A stretch of DNA of 64,000 bases from Paenibacillus harenae (GCF_030812415.1 NZ_JAUSST010000004.1:656609-720608); one strand, 5' to 3'; shown: positions 1-10,058, counted from the stretch's first letter. Notes: generated from the letters alone by a model not told the origin. Program-made: numbers and translations.

Positions 1-477
1 GGATAACAAATTTAAGCTCATGTTAGGATCAGCAAAGTTTGCATCAATATAGGTTTGGATTTGTTGGAGGAGTTGTTCATCGTGATCACGCCGCTCTAGT
101 TTAAAAGATTCGGTGACCAATAAATACAACTCTTTGGTCTTCACAAACATCTCGTCGGTTGTTTTACTGGAAAGTAACTGACGAACCGGATCTATTTCGC
201 CCTCAGCAAATCCCTGAAGGGTAGGAGTATCTGAATTCAATATACGCAACAAAGTTCCGGAGAGACTGAATAGCAAACATCTTCCCAATTCGGGAGCTAT
301 GGATTCGTTGCGAAAATTCTTATCAAACAATCCCGTAAGTAGCTGGATGACTTGCTCCCGATCACCGCTTCGGATGCAATTAATTAATTGCAATTCTGTT
401 TCGACAGGGAAATGATAGTGTAAATTCTCGTGACGAATAGAATGAAAGTAAAAAATCGATAGCTCCATCAGCGGCTC
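1..477 (-). pseudogene. AraC-type regulator fragment, cut by window edge and by a junction
   Basis: Reading the minus strand from about 468 leftwards gives an unbroken frame to the window edge (about 156 codons). It has the helical linker typical of Paenibacillus AraC regulators (INCIRSGDREQVIQLLTGLF) and ends in the first helix of an AraC DNA-binding domain (QIQTYIDANFADPNMSLNLL). The rest of the HTH lies outside the window. The 5' side stops abruptly near 475, where a different AraC fragment on the plus strand begins, and no start codon with a ribosome site precedes it. The N-terminal part appears lost, so I call it a remnant; an intact gene with a distant start is excluded by the abutting fragment. 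Confidence 0.6.
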
Positions 478-863
478 TGTACGAGGCGCTTTCCGCACTC
501 ATGCATGATGCCGGACATCATCGCCGCACGGCGGGAAACGGCACCCGCGAGAAGATGTTCGAAGTCGCCGACTATATCCGGGCCAACTGTACCGGGAAGT
601 TGAATTTGACGTCGATTGCCGACAAAGCAGGGTACAGTACGTACCATTTTACCCGTATTTTTCAAGAGGCCGTAGGAAAGTCACCCGCGCATTACTTGAC
701 AGAATGCCGCATCTTGCTGGCCAAGAACTTGCTGGTATCTACTCCGCTCGCCATTAAACAGATCGCATATGAGACGGGATTTAGCCAAAGCAGCTATTTT
801 ATCAGCATATTTCATCGGATGATCGGAATGACCCCCCAGCAGTTCCGTGATTTGTACGGATAA
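471..863 (+). pseudogene. AraC-type HTH domain fragment
   Basis: A 120-130 codon frame encodes only a C-terminal AraC domain: both helix-turn-helix units are visible (LTSIADKAGYSTYHFTRIFQ and IKQIAYETGFSQSSYFISIF) with the family ending GMTPQQFRDLYG. The frame is open further upstream to about 460, past the nominal ATG at 501, and has no ribosome site. The effector domain is missing. It starts at the point where the minus-strand AraC fragment ends, so the two are products of one rearrangement. A short DNA-binding protein could still be made, but a decayed gene is more likely. Confidence 0.6.
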
Positions 864-897
864 CAAATTCATTGCTGCTCCTATTGATTTACGTGAA

Positions 898-927
898 GAA
901 CCCCTATTCGATAATGAACAAGGGTTC
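898..927. terminator. stem-loop between convergent genes
   Basis: Arms GAACCCCTATTC and GAACAAGGGTTC pair at 10 of 12 positions around a 6-base loop. It lies between the plus-strand AraC remnant and the end of the minus-strand response regulator. There is no clear T-run, so termination is only inferred. Confidence 0.35.
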
Positions 928-960
928 TGCCGCCATGGGGCTTTTATCATGAGAGGCCGT

Positions 961-2571
961 TCATTCATTTTTCGAAAACATCTCATTTCTAAACTTATTC
1001 GGGCTGCATCCTACGTTCTTCTTAAAAATCCGGCTAAAATGCTCGGGGTTGGCATAGCCGATCTGCTCGCTAATTTGCTGAATCGAAAGTTGGCTGTTTT
1101 TGAGCAGATCCATAGCCGATTCGATTCGCAGGCGGGTTAAATAGCCGATAAAGCTTTCTCCTGTTTCTGACGAGAATAATCGGCTCAGATAGGTTTCACT
1201 GACTTGAATTTGCTCGCTAACCGACTTCAACGTGATGTCCTCGCGGTAAAGCTGCTTCATATATTCTTTTGCTTTCCTGATTTTAGAGGAGACATGTTCA
1301 TTTCTATGGCTAATTTCATCAAATATCGATAATAAAATATGTTCAAGATACCCGTTCATTTCATCAAGTGTTTCATACTTAGTAATATGTTCCATAAAAT
1401 TAATGTCCTTCTTAAAAATATCCTCGGCAAAAATATCTTTTTGATATAAATGACCCATAATAATATATATAAACTCCAAATACAGGCTATGGGCCGTATT
1501 GATATTCACGGGGTTCAGGCTTTTCGTGTATTGGACCATATTTTGAATCTCGGCTTTCAACTGATGCCGGTCTTGGCTAAACAAAGCTTGGATGATCTCT
1601 CTTTTTTTGTCTGCCAGACTTCCGTGCGAAGTATTTTCGATCTGGGAGAGATCGTGTTCGTAGATAATTTGCCCTTTCCCATATAGCAGTTTTAGTTCGT
1701 TAGCAGCCAGAGCCTGCACATACAAAGAAGGGATGTGCAGATAACCATTATGAGTGCTGCTGACGCCGATGGTTACGGATATATTCAGGAACATGAACAG
1801 TGCCTGCTTCACGTTGTTAAGGAAGTAGCTTAGCTTCCGATGCACAACGGCCATGCTATTCTCATCATTAATACTGCTGATTAATGCGTATTTACCTTTT
1901 CCAATCACGATTAACTCGCCCATTTTGAATTCCGAAGTCTTTTGATTGAACACGTTCAATATGGAGAGGTTGATGTTTGTAAGCACGACACTGTCGTATT
2001 TGTCTTCCATGACTTTATAATTATCGACCGATACGATGCTAACGTTCAAATTCGCCTTTGTTAGCTGAATCTGATAGGCAGCGATTTTATTGTCGATGTC
2101 ACTTGGGATCAATCCATTCAACAAATTCTCTAGAAATTTTTGCTTTAAATACACATTGTTACTCCGTTGTTCCTCGTGGTTTTGCTTCGAGGCCGAGATC
2201 AGATCGGACGATTTCCGCATCAGCTTAAGCAACGATTCGAAGTTCAACTCGGATTTCAGAATATAGTCCTGAATGCCCAGCATGAAGGCCTGTCGAACAA
2301 ACGGGTAGTCGTTGAAGGCGCTCAAGACAAGAATAGGGATCTGATCGTCCCACTTTCGGATTTGCCGGATAACCTCAATCCCGTTCATTTTCGGCATGCT
2401 GATATCCGTCAGGATAATGTCGAAGCTCTTTTCGGATTTGAGCTTGTCCAATGCATCTACACCGTCATGTGCCTCGCCTGCCATTTCGAAGCCATATTTC
2501 TCCCACGGACCTAATGATTTGATCGTCATTCTGACTAGCGGTTCGTCATCGATGAGTAGGACTCTATGCAT
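961..2571 (-). CDS. YesN-type response regulator with AraC output domain
   Basis: A 536-residue cytoplasmic response regulator that should activate or repress the neighbouring sugar genes when phosphorylated by the kinase encoded upstream. Residues 1-120 are a receiver with acidic pair D8-D9, phospho-acceptor D56 in ILTDISMPKMNG and K106. A long linker follows, then an AraC double HTH near residues 435-530 (VSEQIQVSETYLSRLFSSE; IQQISEQIGYANPEHFSRIF). I chose the ATG at 2571 because AAGGAG lies 8 bases before it and MHRVLLIDDE is the family start; the ATG at 2604 is unlikely. The start overlaps the kinase end by 8 bp, which suggests translational coupling. Confidence 0.9.
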   Translation of the reverse strand: MHRVLLIDDEPLVRMTIKSLGPWEKYGFEMAGEAHDGVDALDKLKSEKSFDIILTDISMPKMNGIEVIRQIRKWDDQIPILVLSAFNDYPFVRQAFMLGIQDYILKSELNFESLLKLMRKSSDLISASKQNHEEQRSNNVYLKQKFLENLLNGLIPSDIDNKIAAYQIQLTKANLNVSIVSVDNYKVMEDKYDSVVLTNINLSILNVFNQKTSEFKMGELIVIGKGKYALISSINDENSMAVVHRKLSYFLNNVKQALFMFLNISVTIGVSSTHNGYLHIPSLYVQALAANELKLLYGKGQIIYEHDLSQIENTSHGSLADKKREIIQALFSQDRHQLKAEIQNMVQYTKSLNPVNINTAHSLYLEFIYIIMGHLYQKDIFAEDIFKKDINFMEHITKYETLDEMNGYLEHILLSIFDEISHRNEHVSSKIRKAKEYMKQLYREDITLKSVSEQIQVSETYLSRLFSSETGESFIGYLTRLRIESAMDLLKNSQLSIQQISEQIGYANPEHFSRIFKKNVGCSPNKFRNEMFSKNE

Positions 2572-4372
2572 ATGCCGCACTCCTTGTAGGTAGGGAATCA
2601 TCATTAATCAACGGAAGCGTTAGTATAACAGTAGTGCCTTTGCCCTGCTCACTTTGAATCGTCAGTCCATATGCTTCTCCGAAGTTCAACTTTATTCGTT
2701 GATGGACATTGTTTACCCCTATTTTGTTAAAACCGTGATTGGAGTTGGTTTCCCTTCTATTTTGCACTAGTCCTGCCGCTTGAATAGGAGTCATGCCGAT
2801 TCCGTTATCAACCACACGGATCTCTAATGATTGGCCCACTTTCCGAGCAAAGATTCCGATTTCCAGTTTCTCGAACACATCGACCATGCCATGCAGAATG
2901 GAGTTCTCTACAATCGGCTGCAGCAGCAGTTTCAGCATGTAACACTGCCTTATTTCGGGTAATACGTGGAAGGTAATATCAAACCGATCTCCGTATCTGA
3001 ATTTCATGAAATAGGCGTAACTCTGAAGCGTTTCATACTCCCCGGCGATCGTTGTATATACACCGTCCCGAGACAAGGTGTTGATCATCAGTTTGGATAA
3101 GGCTTCTGTCATCATTTTGATATTGTCCACTCCGTGGATATCGGCCATCATCGTGATGGAGTTGAGCGTATTGAGCAAAAAATGCGGATTTATCTGATAT
3201 TGCAACGATTTGATTTCAAGTTGTAATCTCTCCGTTTTCTCTATTTCAATGTTGGTGATCAGATTGTTTATTTCTCCGACCATCCGGTTAAAGGTCTTAT
3301 TCAAAAGGGCCAGTTCATCTTGTCCGTGTACAGGGACGATGGAGTTCAGGTCGCCCTTCTCGACAAGGGACATTTGGCGTATAAGCTTTTTAACCGGATT
3401 GACAACCGTCCTGGTAATCGAAGTAAAGAATACGGTTACAAACAACAATATGATAAACGCAAACACTCCGATAATGATAAGCATGACTCGATTAACGTCT
3501 TGGGTCAGCTCGTTATACGAGATGGTATTGACGACCTTCCAATGGGTTGACGGGACGGTGTAATAAGTCATTAATAATTTATCGTTATCCAGATGATAAT
3601 TCAATGATCCGTAGTCTTTGGAGAAAAGATGCTGTTGCCTCTGAATGCTTGTGATTTTGTCGTCTTTCGAAGAGACGGGTTCGCCTTCCGGCGTCAGTAT
3701 ATCTATCCTGCCCACTTTGCTTAATTGGATGCCGGAGTATACCTTTTCGAAAGTGTTCTCCTTGAACGTGATGTAAATCAATTCGACTTCCGAAGGGTTT
3801 ACGTATGCTGCGTTATTGACGAAAGATGCAATCGCGATGGAGTATTCGCCGTTATCTCGGCTTCCGGTATACAACGAATTTTTGAGTCTCCCCAGAACGC
3901 GGATGCTTTCATTGTTATCCTTCATATTCGAATACCAGGAGGCGCTTTTCAGCAAAGCGGGTTCGACGGGGATCGGCGCGTTATAGGTATAGTACTCGTT
4001 ATCTTTGAAGATAAAAGTGATGCCAGTCAAATCAGTCGTGTAATTAAAAAAATAGCTGAGCTGGCTGTTGATTTGACGCGAAAGAATTAGTTTCTGGTAA
4101 TCGCCGGTTGCCGCGCGCCACTTGTTAATGTTTTCGATGATGCCAGGCGAGGCATTCATGACATTGTTCTCTGAAATGATACTGGAAGCGGAATATATAT
4201 AACGAAGTACATTTTCATCGATTTTTTTCGCGATTAGCTCCGTGAGCTGAAGATTTTTATTCGTATTATTACTGATCAACGTATCTACAAAAGTCAAATA
4301 TAACATTTCTCCGGCAAGGATCAGTGGAGCGGGGATAAAGAGCAGAAAGATGACGATAAACTTCACAAGCAC
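2564..4372 (-). CDS. YesM-type sensor histidine kinase
   Basis: A 602-residue membrane kinase. A hydrophobic segment at residues 3-28 and another near 290-315 (MLIIIGVFAFIILLFVTVFF) bracket an extracellular sensor of about 260 residues. A HAMP segment follows (VNPVKKLIRQMSLVEKGDL), then the His_kinase motif YQINPHFLLNTLNS with the phospho-acceptor His near 395, the N box QPIVENSILHGM and the G box VDNGIGM. It pairs with the response regulator directly downstream. The likely start is GTG at 4372: a stop lies 10 codons upstream and no ATG intervenes, though the ribosome site is poor. It is divergent from the secreted glycosidase at 4600 and probably senses its product. Confidence 0.88.
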   Translation of the reverse strand: MLVKFIVIFLLFIPAPLILAGEMLYLTFVDTLISNNTNKNLQLTELIAKKIDENVLRYIYSASSIISENNVMNASPGIIENINKWRAATGDYQKLILSRQINSQLSYFFNYTTDLTGITFIFKDNEYYTYNAPIPVEPALLKSASWYSNMKDNNESIRVLGRLKNSLYTGSRDNGEYSIAIASFVNNAAYVNPSEVELIYITFKENTFEKVYSGIQLSKVGRIDILTPEGEPVSSKDDKITSIQRQQHLFSKDYGSLNYHLDNDKLLMTYYTVPSTHWKVVNTISYNELTQDVNRVMLIIIGVFAFIILLFVTVFFTSITRTVVNPVKKLIRQMSLVEKGDLNSIVPVHGQDELALLNKTFNRMVGEINNLITNIEIEKTERLQLEIKSLQYQINPHFLLNTLNSITMMADIHGVDNIKMMTEALSKLMINTLSRDGVYTTIAGEYETLQSYAYFMKFRYGDRFDITFHVLPEIRQCYMLKLLLQPIVENSILHGMVDVFEKLEIGIFARKVGQSLEIRVVDNGIGMTPIQAAGLVQNRRETNSNHGFNKIGVNNVHQRIKLNFGEAYGLTIQSEQGKGTTVILTLPLINDDSLPTRSAAYA

Positions 4373-4545
4373 TCTGCGTTTAATGAGTTTGAATATAGCT
4401 AGTCACCTGCCACGATCGTAAATTTTATAAGACATATGCTATCACACACATCGCTATATTACAGCTATGTTTATAATAAAAATGAATAGGGAAACGTTGG
4501 GAGTATAAATAGATCAAAAAGCAGCAAAATAGATCATGTCCAAAA

Positions 4546-4559
4546 TGGAAGCGTTATCA
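4546..4559 (+). promoter_or_regulatory. cre box (CcpA operator)
   Basis: TGGAAGCGTTATCA fits the cre consensus TGNAANCGNTNNCA at every fixed position. It lies 40 bp before the start of the secreted glycosidase, a position expected to give catabolite repression. Recognition is by consensus only. Confidence 0.65.
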
Positions 4560-4599
4560 TAAAATCAGGCTATCTTATTGAAAAGGATGGATAAAAAAA

Positions 4600-6678
4600 A
4601 TGAGGTCAAAAAAACTAGTTTCAATTTCCATGATGGTTGTATGTTTTTGCTTATTGTTTACAAGTTCAATTTTTGCGGCTAGCAATCAAGTTGATATTTT
4701 TATACCGGATCCTAATATAGTCGTTGATAGTAACGATGCTGGAGCAAACTATCCTAGACTTATTCGACTTAACCATAGCGGTTCAGCGAATGGCACCTTA
4801 CTAGCCACTTTTGAGCAATCCCCTGGCAACACGGGCAATAAACCGGTATTTCCAATCTATAGAAGCACGGATGACGGGAAAACTTGGACCCACCTATCTG
4901 ATATCGTGGATACGCAAAACAATTGGGGAATGGTTTGGCAGCCGCAATTGTTCGAGATGCCGCAGACGATTGGCAATGTTCCTGCGGGGACCATATTGGC
5001 TGCAGGGTACAGTGTTCAATTTGGTAGCAATTGGGCGCACCGATATGGAAAAATAGATCTATATCGAAGCGATGATCATGGGCTTACATGGCAATTTATG
5101 AGTAACATTGCACAAGCCGGCGACTATGATCACCCGATATGGGAACCGTTTTTTGCAATTGATAATTACGGTAATTTAGTATGTTATTATTCGGATGAAC
5201 GGCAGCATGAATTGCACAGCCAAAAGCTTGTTCACCAGGTTTCGACGGATGGAGGATACACTTGGGGGCCAGTTGTTGAAGATGTAGCTTTGGCAGATTC
5301 ATCTCTGCGACCTGGGATGCCTGTCGTAACTAAGATGGGAAATGGTCAATATATGATGGTGTATGAAGTTGTCGGCATGAATGCAAATCCTATTCATTTT
5401 AGATTTTCAAACGACGGAGTCAACTGGGGAGATCCGTTAAATGTAGGAACAAAGCTTACATCGGTTGATGGCGTTACTCCTGGCTCGAGTCCCTATGTCG
5501 TCTGGTCACCTGTAGGAGGACCGAAGGGTACATTAATTGTTTCAGGCAAATTCCAAGTTCCGCTTTCTTCCCGTGGCAGCGATTACTTTGTGAATTATAA
5601 TTACGGAATAGGGCCTTGGTACAGGATGCAAGGACCGCTTACCTATACATCAAACAATATGACGGGATACAGTCACAGCATGGCCTTATCGCCTGATGGA
5701 CAATCCATTTATCATATTAACAATATTGATCTTCCGGGCACGAATAAGAGCAGGATCACTTTTGAAAAAACGACACTTCAAGTTGGGCCAGGTTATTCCT
5801 ATAAACTAGTGAATAAAAACAGTATAAAGCCTATGGCAGTTAGTGGCGGATCCATGGAAAATGGAACGGATGTCATTCAATGGCCTGACACATACGGCAC
5901 GGATCAGAATTGGTATTTGATAAACGCGGGGAATGGTTATTATGGAATTATTAATACAAAAAGCAATCAGGCACTATCCATGGGCAGTGGTTGGACTGGA
6001 GATGGCGGAAATGCCATTCAGTGGCCGTATTACTCAGGGGACGAGCAGTTATGGACGCTAGAGCTTCAAACAAACGGCTTCTATAAAATTAAAAATAAAA
6101 ACAGCGGAAGATATCTGAACGTAAATCAAGGCTCGATTGCCAATGGGGCACAAATCGGGCAGTTAGCGAATAATGAATCTGCCTCTCAAGAGTGGCAAAT
6201 CCAATTCACAGATGTTTTGCCTTCCAATACTATTCTTAATAAAATTCAAAACCCAAGCTTCGAAGCGGATCAAGCATGGACGGCCTCGCCAGCGTCATGG
6301 ACGACATGGACAAATAGTACCAATGCTTCATATGTTGAAACCGTTGGTGGTGCCCATTCTGGCAATTGGCATGGTACACATTGGAAAAACACTTCATACA
6401 AGGCTTACACATACCAGAGTTTTACAGGTTTGGCTAATGGGACTTATACGCTTCGAGCATATGTAAAAGGAAGCGGTGGTCAGAATCAAGCATGGATGAG
6501 TGCTAAAGATTTTGGTTCTGCCGAACTTACAGCTAACATACCGACTTCTAGTTATTATACTCAAATAACAATCCCTAACATTAACGTAACGAATGGTCAA
6601 ATTACAGTTGGTTTTTGGTCTGATGCCAGTGCCAATCAATGGATAAATTTCGATGATGTTGAGTTTTTCAAAAACTAA
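4600..6678 (+). CDS. secreted BNR-repeat glycosidase (GH93-like) with ricin-type lectin and C-terminal CBM
   Basis: A 692-residue exported protein. Residues 1-27 are a signal peptide ending SSIFAAS. Residues about 30-395 form a sialidase-like propeller with BNR/Asp-box repeats (YRSTDDGKTW, YRSDDHGLTW, STDGGYTW, SNDGVNWG). Residues about 396-538 are a ricin-type beta-trefoil (CBM13) with three Q-x-W motifs (QNW, QLW, QEW). A jelly-roll carbohydrate-binding domain fills 546-692 (NPSFEAD...INFDDVEFF). The combination resembles bacterial GH93 exo-arabinanases; a true sialidase is less likely because no arginine triad is evident by eye. It is preceded by a cre box and followed by a sugar importer, suggesting extracellular trimming of arabinan-type side chains. 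GH93 assignment is inference. Confidence 0.75.
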   Translation: MRSKKLVSISMMVVCFCLLFTSSIFAASNQVDIFIPDPNIVVDSNDAGANYPRLIRLNHSGSANGTLLATFEQSPGNTGNKPVFPIYRSTDDGKTWTHLSDIVDTQNNWGMVWQPQLFEMPQTIGNVPAGTILAAGYSVQFGSNWAHRYGKIDLYRSDDHGLTWQFMSNIAQAGDYDHPIWEPFFAIDNYGNLVCYYSDERQHELHSQKLVHQVSTDGGYTWGPVVEDVALADSSLRPGMPVVTKMGNGQYMMVYEVVGMNANPIHFRFSNDGVNWGDPLNVGTKLTSVDGVTPGSSPYVVWSPVGGPKGTLIVSGKFQVPLSSRGSDYFVNYNYGIGPWYRMQGPLTYTSNNMTGYSHSMALSPDGQSIYHINNIDLPGTNKSRITFEKTTLQVGPGYSYKLVNKNSIKPMAVSGGSMENGTDVIQWPDTYGTDQNWYLINAGNGYYGIINTKSNQALSMGSGWTGDGGNAIQWPYYSGDEQLWTLELQTNGFYKIKNKNSGRYLNVNQGSIANGAQIGQLANNESASQEWQIQFTDVLPSNTILNKIQNPSFEADQAWTASPASWTTWTNSTNASYVETVGGAHSGNWHGTHWKNTSYKAYTYQSFTGLANGTYTLRAYVKGSGGQNQAWMSAKDFGSAELTANIPTSSYYTQITIPNINVTNGQITVGFWSDASANQWINFDDVEFFKN

Positions 6679-6840
6679 GCAATATAAAATCAAGAATGTT
6701 TCAAGAGTGATCTTTTGTAAGCAGGTAAAGAAGCATCAAAAAGAGACAAGATAAATCATGGCTGCTCAAACGCCGTATACTTATAATTTAGATCAAGGCG
6801 GCGACAACACTGCTCATAATTGATAATAGGGGGATACACC

Positions 6841-8190
6841 ATGGGAATTGCTAAAAAGTTTAAAGGAATTTGCATCGCGCTGGCTTCGCTTACAATCACG
6901 GCAACGGCATTGGCGGGATGCGGTACCAACCAGGACGCACAAGAAGCGCAAGGTTCGCAAGGATCAGGCAATCAGGTGGAATCGGCTTCGCCCAGCAAAG
7001 AACACATTACACTAACCGTAGAGATCTTCGCGGAAGATTTGGATTACTGGCAGAAGAAGAGCCAAGAAGATGCCTTCAAAAAAGCGCTGCCAAACGTCAC
7101 GCTGGACATTCAGTCCGTCAAGGATTCGAATGAGTTGTTAAAAACTTTAAAGATTCGACAAGCTGCAAACGAATTGCCTGACCTGTTCTATATGAAACCG
7201 GATCATGTGCTACAGTTGAAAGATTCTTTGTACCTTTGGAATGCTGACGATCCGCTCGTAAAAATGAATAAAGCCGTGGACAAGCTTGAAGTCAACAAGG
7301 CTGGCGAAGGTAAATATTATGGTTTGCCGATGAAACAATTTTCAGAATGGGTCTATTATCGGAAATCGGTATTTTCGGAACTGGGGCTGCAGGTGCCGCA
7401 AACTTGGGACGAATTTGTCAGCGTCGCCAAAGCAATTCAAGACAGCGGCAAATACCAAGGCGTGGCGCTGGGAGCGAAAGATGCCTGGACACAATATCCG
7501 TTTATAGGTTTTGGCCCGAACACATTCTTCAACGACGACAACACCGCTTCCGAAGCAGCGAAGACGGATACGCCTTTCAGTCCCGATGGCAATTACTACA
7601 AAGCATTTGAAATGGTTGAGAAGCTATACAAGACAGGAGCGACCGGTAAAGCCCTCGGCATCGGCTATTCGGAAGCAGGTCAATTGTTCGCCAGCAAAAA
7701 AGCGGGAATGATCGTTATCGGACAGTATTATTATCCGGATTATGTCAAGTATGGTGGAGATATCGACGACGTAGGACTCTTCCCGCTTCCGGTCGTAAAC
7801 GACAAAAGCGAAACTAACAGGCAAGTAACCGTGGTGGATCTGCCATTCGGAATCTCGAAAAGCAGCAAGCATATCGAAGAGGCGAAGAAAGTGCTCGAAT
7901 GGTATTTCAGCCAGGAAATCTACAAGGAGTACCTGACGGAAAGAACGATGAGTTCAACCATTAATGGAATTGAAGCGGACAATATATTTACAACTACGGC
8001 GAAAACGCTTAACGTGACTCCTTTCTTTATAAAGGATGGCAACGAAGACGCCGTGAAGCTTTCTAACGAAACGAAATGGGATGGCAACGCCATCGGCCAA
8101 CAGATGCTGGCCGGGAAAGATTTCAGACCGATCTTTGAAGACTTGAATAAAAAATGGACATCGGCAAGAAAAAAACTTGGCATTCAATAG
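6841..8190 (+). CDS. sugar ABC transporter substrate-binding lipoprotein (CUT1)
   Basis: A 449-residue family-1 extracellular solute-binding lipoprotein. The signal peptide ends in the lipobox LAGC (Cys27), followed by a Gln/Ser-rich spacer. The fold signatures of sugar receptors are present (LPDLFYMKPDHVLQL; VPQTWDEFVSVAKAI; KKAGMIVIGQYYY). I chose the ATG at 6841, with GGGGGAT before it, over an ATG seven codons upstream. It heads a three-gene importer with the two permeases downstream and a strong hairpin after it. The ligand is unknown; the neighbouring GH93-like enzyme suggests arabino-oligosaccharides. Confidence 0.88.
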   Translation: MGIAKKFKGICIALASLTITATALAGCGTNQDAQEAQGSQGSGNQVESASPSKEHITLTVEIFAEDLDYWQKKSQEDAFKKALPNVTLDIQSVKDSNELLKTLKIRQAANELPDLFYMKPDHVLQLKDSLYLWNADDPLVKMNKAVDKLEVNKAGEGKYYGLPMKQFSEWVYYRKSVFSELGLQVPQTWDEFVSVAKAIQDSGKYQGVALGAKDAWTQYPFIGFGPNTFFNDDNTASEAAKTDTPFSPDGNYYKAFEMVEKLYKTGATGKALGIGYSEAGQLFASKKAGMIVIGQYYYPDYVKYGGDIDDVGLFPLPVVNDKSETNRQVTVVDLPFGISKSSKHIEEAKKVLEWYFSQEIYKEYLTERTMSSTINGIEADNIFTTTAKTLNVTPFFIKDGNEDAVKLSNETKWDGNAIGQQMLAGKDFRPIFEDLNKKWTSARKKLGIQ

Positions 8191-8208
8191 TGAATAGAAG
8201 CTTCGGGA

Positions 8209-8241
8209 GAAGATTGCTGCGCTATGGACGCAGCAATCTTC
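8209..8241 (+). terminator. intercistronic hairpin after the binding-protein gene
   Basis: Perfect 13-bp stem GAAGATTGCTGCG / CGCAGCAATCTTC with a 7-base loop, followed by TTTC. It sits between the receptor and the first permease of the same operon. It probably acts as a partial terminator or 3'-end protector that yields excess receptor mRNA. Confidence 0.7.
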
Positions 8242-8264
8242 TTTCATAAAAGGAGTGCGGCTGG

Positions 8265-9137
8265 ATGAATTATAGTCTTCAAAGAAAATTGATCATTTTC
8301 TCCTTTTTGTTTATTCCGCTCGCTTTGCTCGGCGTGTTTATGCTTTTGCCGACATTCAAGCTGTTTCAGTTCAGCTTGACGGATTGGGACGGGTATTCAA
8401 AGTCTTTCCAGTATATCGGGCTCGATAACTTCAAGACTATATTTCTGGATTCGGGAGATGTTTGGCTTTCCTTAAGAAACAACGGGTACTACTTCATCGG
8501 CCACCTTGCTGCAATTCCTTTTGAAATTGCCGTCGCTTCCATGTTGTGCGGCGCGGTCATTGGGAGCCGATTTTTCAAATCCATTGTGTTTATGCCCTAT
8601 ATAATTAATGGTGTGGCGGTAGCGCTTGCTTTCTCGTTCTTCTTTTCGCCAAGCGGAGGGTTCAACGCCATATTAGACGCCCTGCATCTGAGCAGCCTGA
8701 AGCAGGACTGGTTGGGGGATTACCGAGTTATTAATTTCACCTTAGTATTTGTATCTTTGTGGAGGTATTGCGGACAGCATGTCGTCTTTTTTATTGCGGG
8801 GATCATGTCGATTCCCAAAGAATACTACGAGGCGGCAGAAATCGATGGCGCGAACAAATTCCAAATGTTTCGGCATATTACGGTACCAGGGATCAAAACG
8901 ATTATTGAACTTGTTCTCTTCCTGAATGTCCGGGGAGTGCTTGCTGCCTTCGAGATTCCTTTCCTGATGACTAACGGAGGACCAGGTTACGAGAGCTCCA
9001 CCTTCGTGGTGTACACCGTCAAGGAAGCCTTCCAATTCAGTCATGTGGGACTGGCTTCAGCACTGGGCATTATGTTAATGTTTATAACCGTTGTCGTCTA
9101 TATACTGCAGAAGAAGATTATCAGGATCAGTGGGTGA
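8265..9137 (+). CDS. sugar ABC transporter permease, MalF type
   Basis: A 290-residue inner-membrane permease of the CUT1 family with about six transmembrane segments. The N-terminus has the usual LLGVFMLLPTFKLFQFSLTDW. The EAA loop that docks the ATPase is EAAEIDGANKFQMFRHITVP (residues about 188-207). The start ATG follows AAGGAGTGCGG. It is separated from the receptor gene by a strong hairpin and ends 4 bp before the next permease, so the two permeases are co-translated. No ATPase gene is nearby. Confidence 0.9.
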   Translation: MNYSLQRKLIIFSFLFIPLALLGVFMLLPTFKLFQFSLTDWDGYSKSFQYIGLDNFKTIFLDSGDVWLSLRNNGYYFIGHLAAIPFEIAVASMLCGAVIGSRFFKSIVFMPYIINGVAVALAFSFFFSPSGGFNAILDALHLSSLKQDWLGDYRVINFTLVFVSLWRYCGQHVVFFIAGIMSIPKEYYEAAEIDGANKFQMFRHITVPGIKTIIELVLFLNVRGVLAAFEIPFLMTNGGPGYESSTFVVYTVKEAFQFSHVGLASALGIMLMFITVVVYILQKKIIRISG

Positions 9138-9141
9138 TTTA

Positions 9142-9996
9142 ATGGAAGAGTCTAAACAAGTTCGTCGGCTGCGCAGGCTTTCTCTGACTACAGTCATTAA
9201 ATATGCGGTTTTGATCGCCATTGTTGCAATTGTCTTCATCCCGTTATCGGTCATTTTATTATCCGCGTTCAAAACGCCGCCGGAAATGGTTCAAGGTACG
9301 GTATTTGCATTGCCCAAGTCCTTGAATTTAAACAACTTTACCGATTCCTTTAAGCAGGCCAAAGTTCTGCTCGCGCTCAAAAATACGTTATTAATTACGG
9401 TAACGAGCGTTCTGCTGAATGTTATAATCGGCGCTATGGTTTCTTATATTATTGCGAGATTCGACTTCAAGGCAAAAAAACTGGTCATGAGCATATTTAT
9501 GGTGGCGATGATCGTCCCGTTTACAACGATTGAGGTCGCGCGTTTTTCTATCGTCAAAAACCTAGGCTTATACAACACGCTTTGGGCTCCTATTCTCATC
9601 TATGTGGGTGCCGATCTCATGCAAATTTTTGTTTACAAGCAGTTTATTGATAAAATTCCCGAATCTTTAGACGAAAGCGCTATGTTGGACGGAGCATCGT
9701 ATTTCACCATATTTAGAAAAATCATATTTCCTTTGATCATCCCCGCAGCGCTTACCGTGGCGATCATCAAATTTGTGGAAATCAGCAATGACATGTATGT
9801 TCCGTATCTCTATATTCCCTCGGACAAATTTAGGACTTTAAGCACCACATTGATGGTATTTCAGGGTGACCGGACTTTGGATTGGGGGAGTTTAAGTGCC
9901 GGAGTAATCTGGGTGATCCTGCCGGCGCTGGTGATCTACTTTGTATTCCAGAAATATATTTTTTCCGGCTTGGTAGCTGGCGCGTCCAAGGAATAA
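9142..9996 (+). CDS. sugar ABC transporter permease, MalG type
   Basis: A 284-residue permease, the partner of the upstream MalF-type protein. The start is fixed by the preceding stop at 9135-9137 and by GGGTGAT a few bases upstream of ATG 9142; a longer frame from 9091 only overlaps the previous gene. An N-terminal transmembrane helix (AVLIAIVAIVFIPLSVILLS) precedes the FKTPPEM element found in MalG-type proteins. The EAA loop reads ESAMLDGASYFTIFRKIIFP. It is the last gene of this importer and is followed by a stem-loop terminator. Confidence 0.9.
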   Translation: MEESKQVRRLRRLSLTTVIKYAVLIAIVAIVFIPLSVILLSAFKTPPEMVQGTVFALPKSLNLNNFTDSFKQAKVLLALKNTLLITVTSVLLNVIIGAMVSYIIARFDFKAKKLVMSIFMVAMIVPFTTIEVARFSIVKNLGLYNTLWAPILIYVGADLMQIFVYKQFIDKIPESLDESAMLDGASYFTIFRKIIFPLIIPAALTVAIIKFVEISNDMYVPYLYIPSDKFRTLSTTLMVFQGDRTLDWGSLSAGVIWVILPALVIYFVFQKYIFSGLVAGASKE

Positions 9997-10058
9997 AAGT
10001 AAAGGCGACGGGCAAAGAAGAGTGCACATGGTCTACGACGAAACATCAAAGATTTAAC

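Noticed and set aside
1..869. Direct repeat GGATAACAAATT at 1-12 and 858-869
   Set aside because: Only 12 AT-rich bases; the first copy is inside a coding frame. No element ends were found around them.
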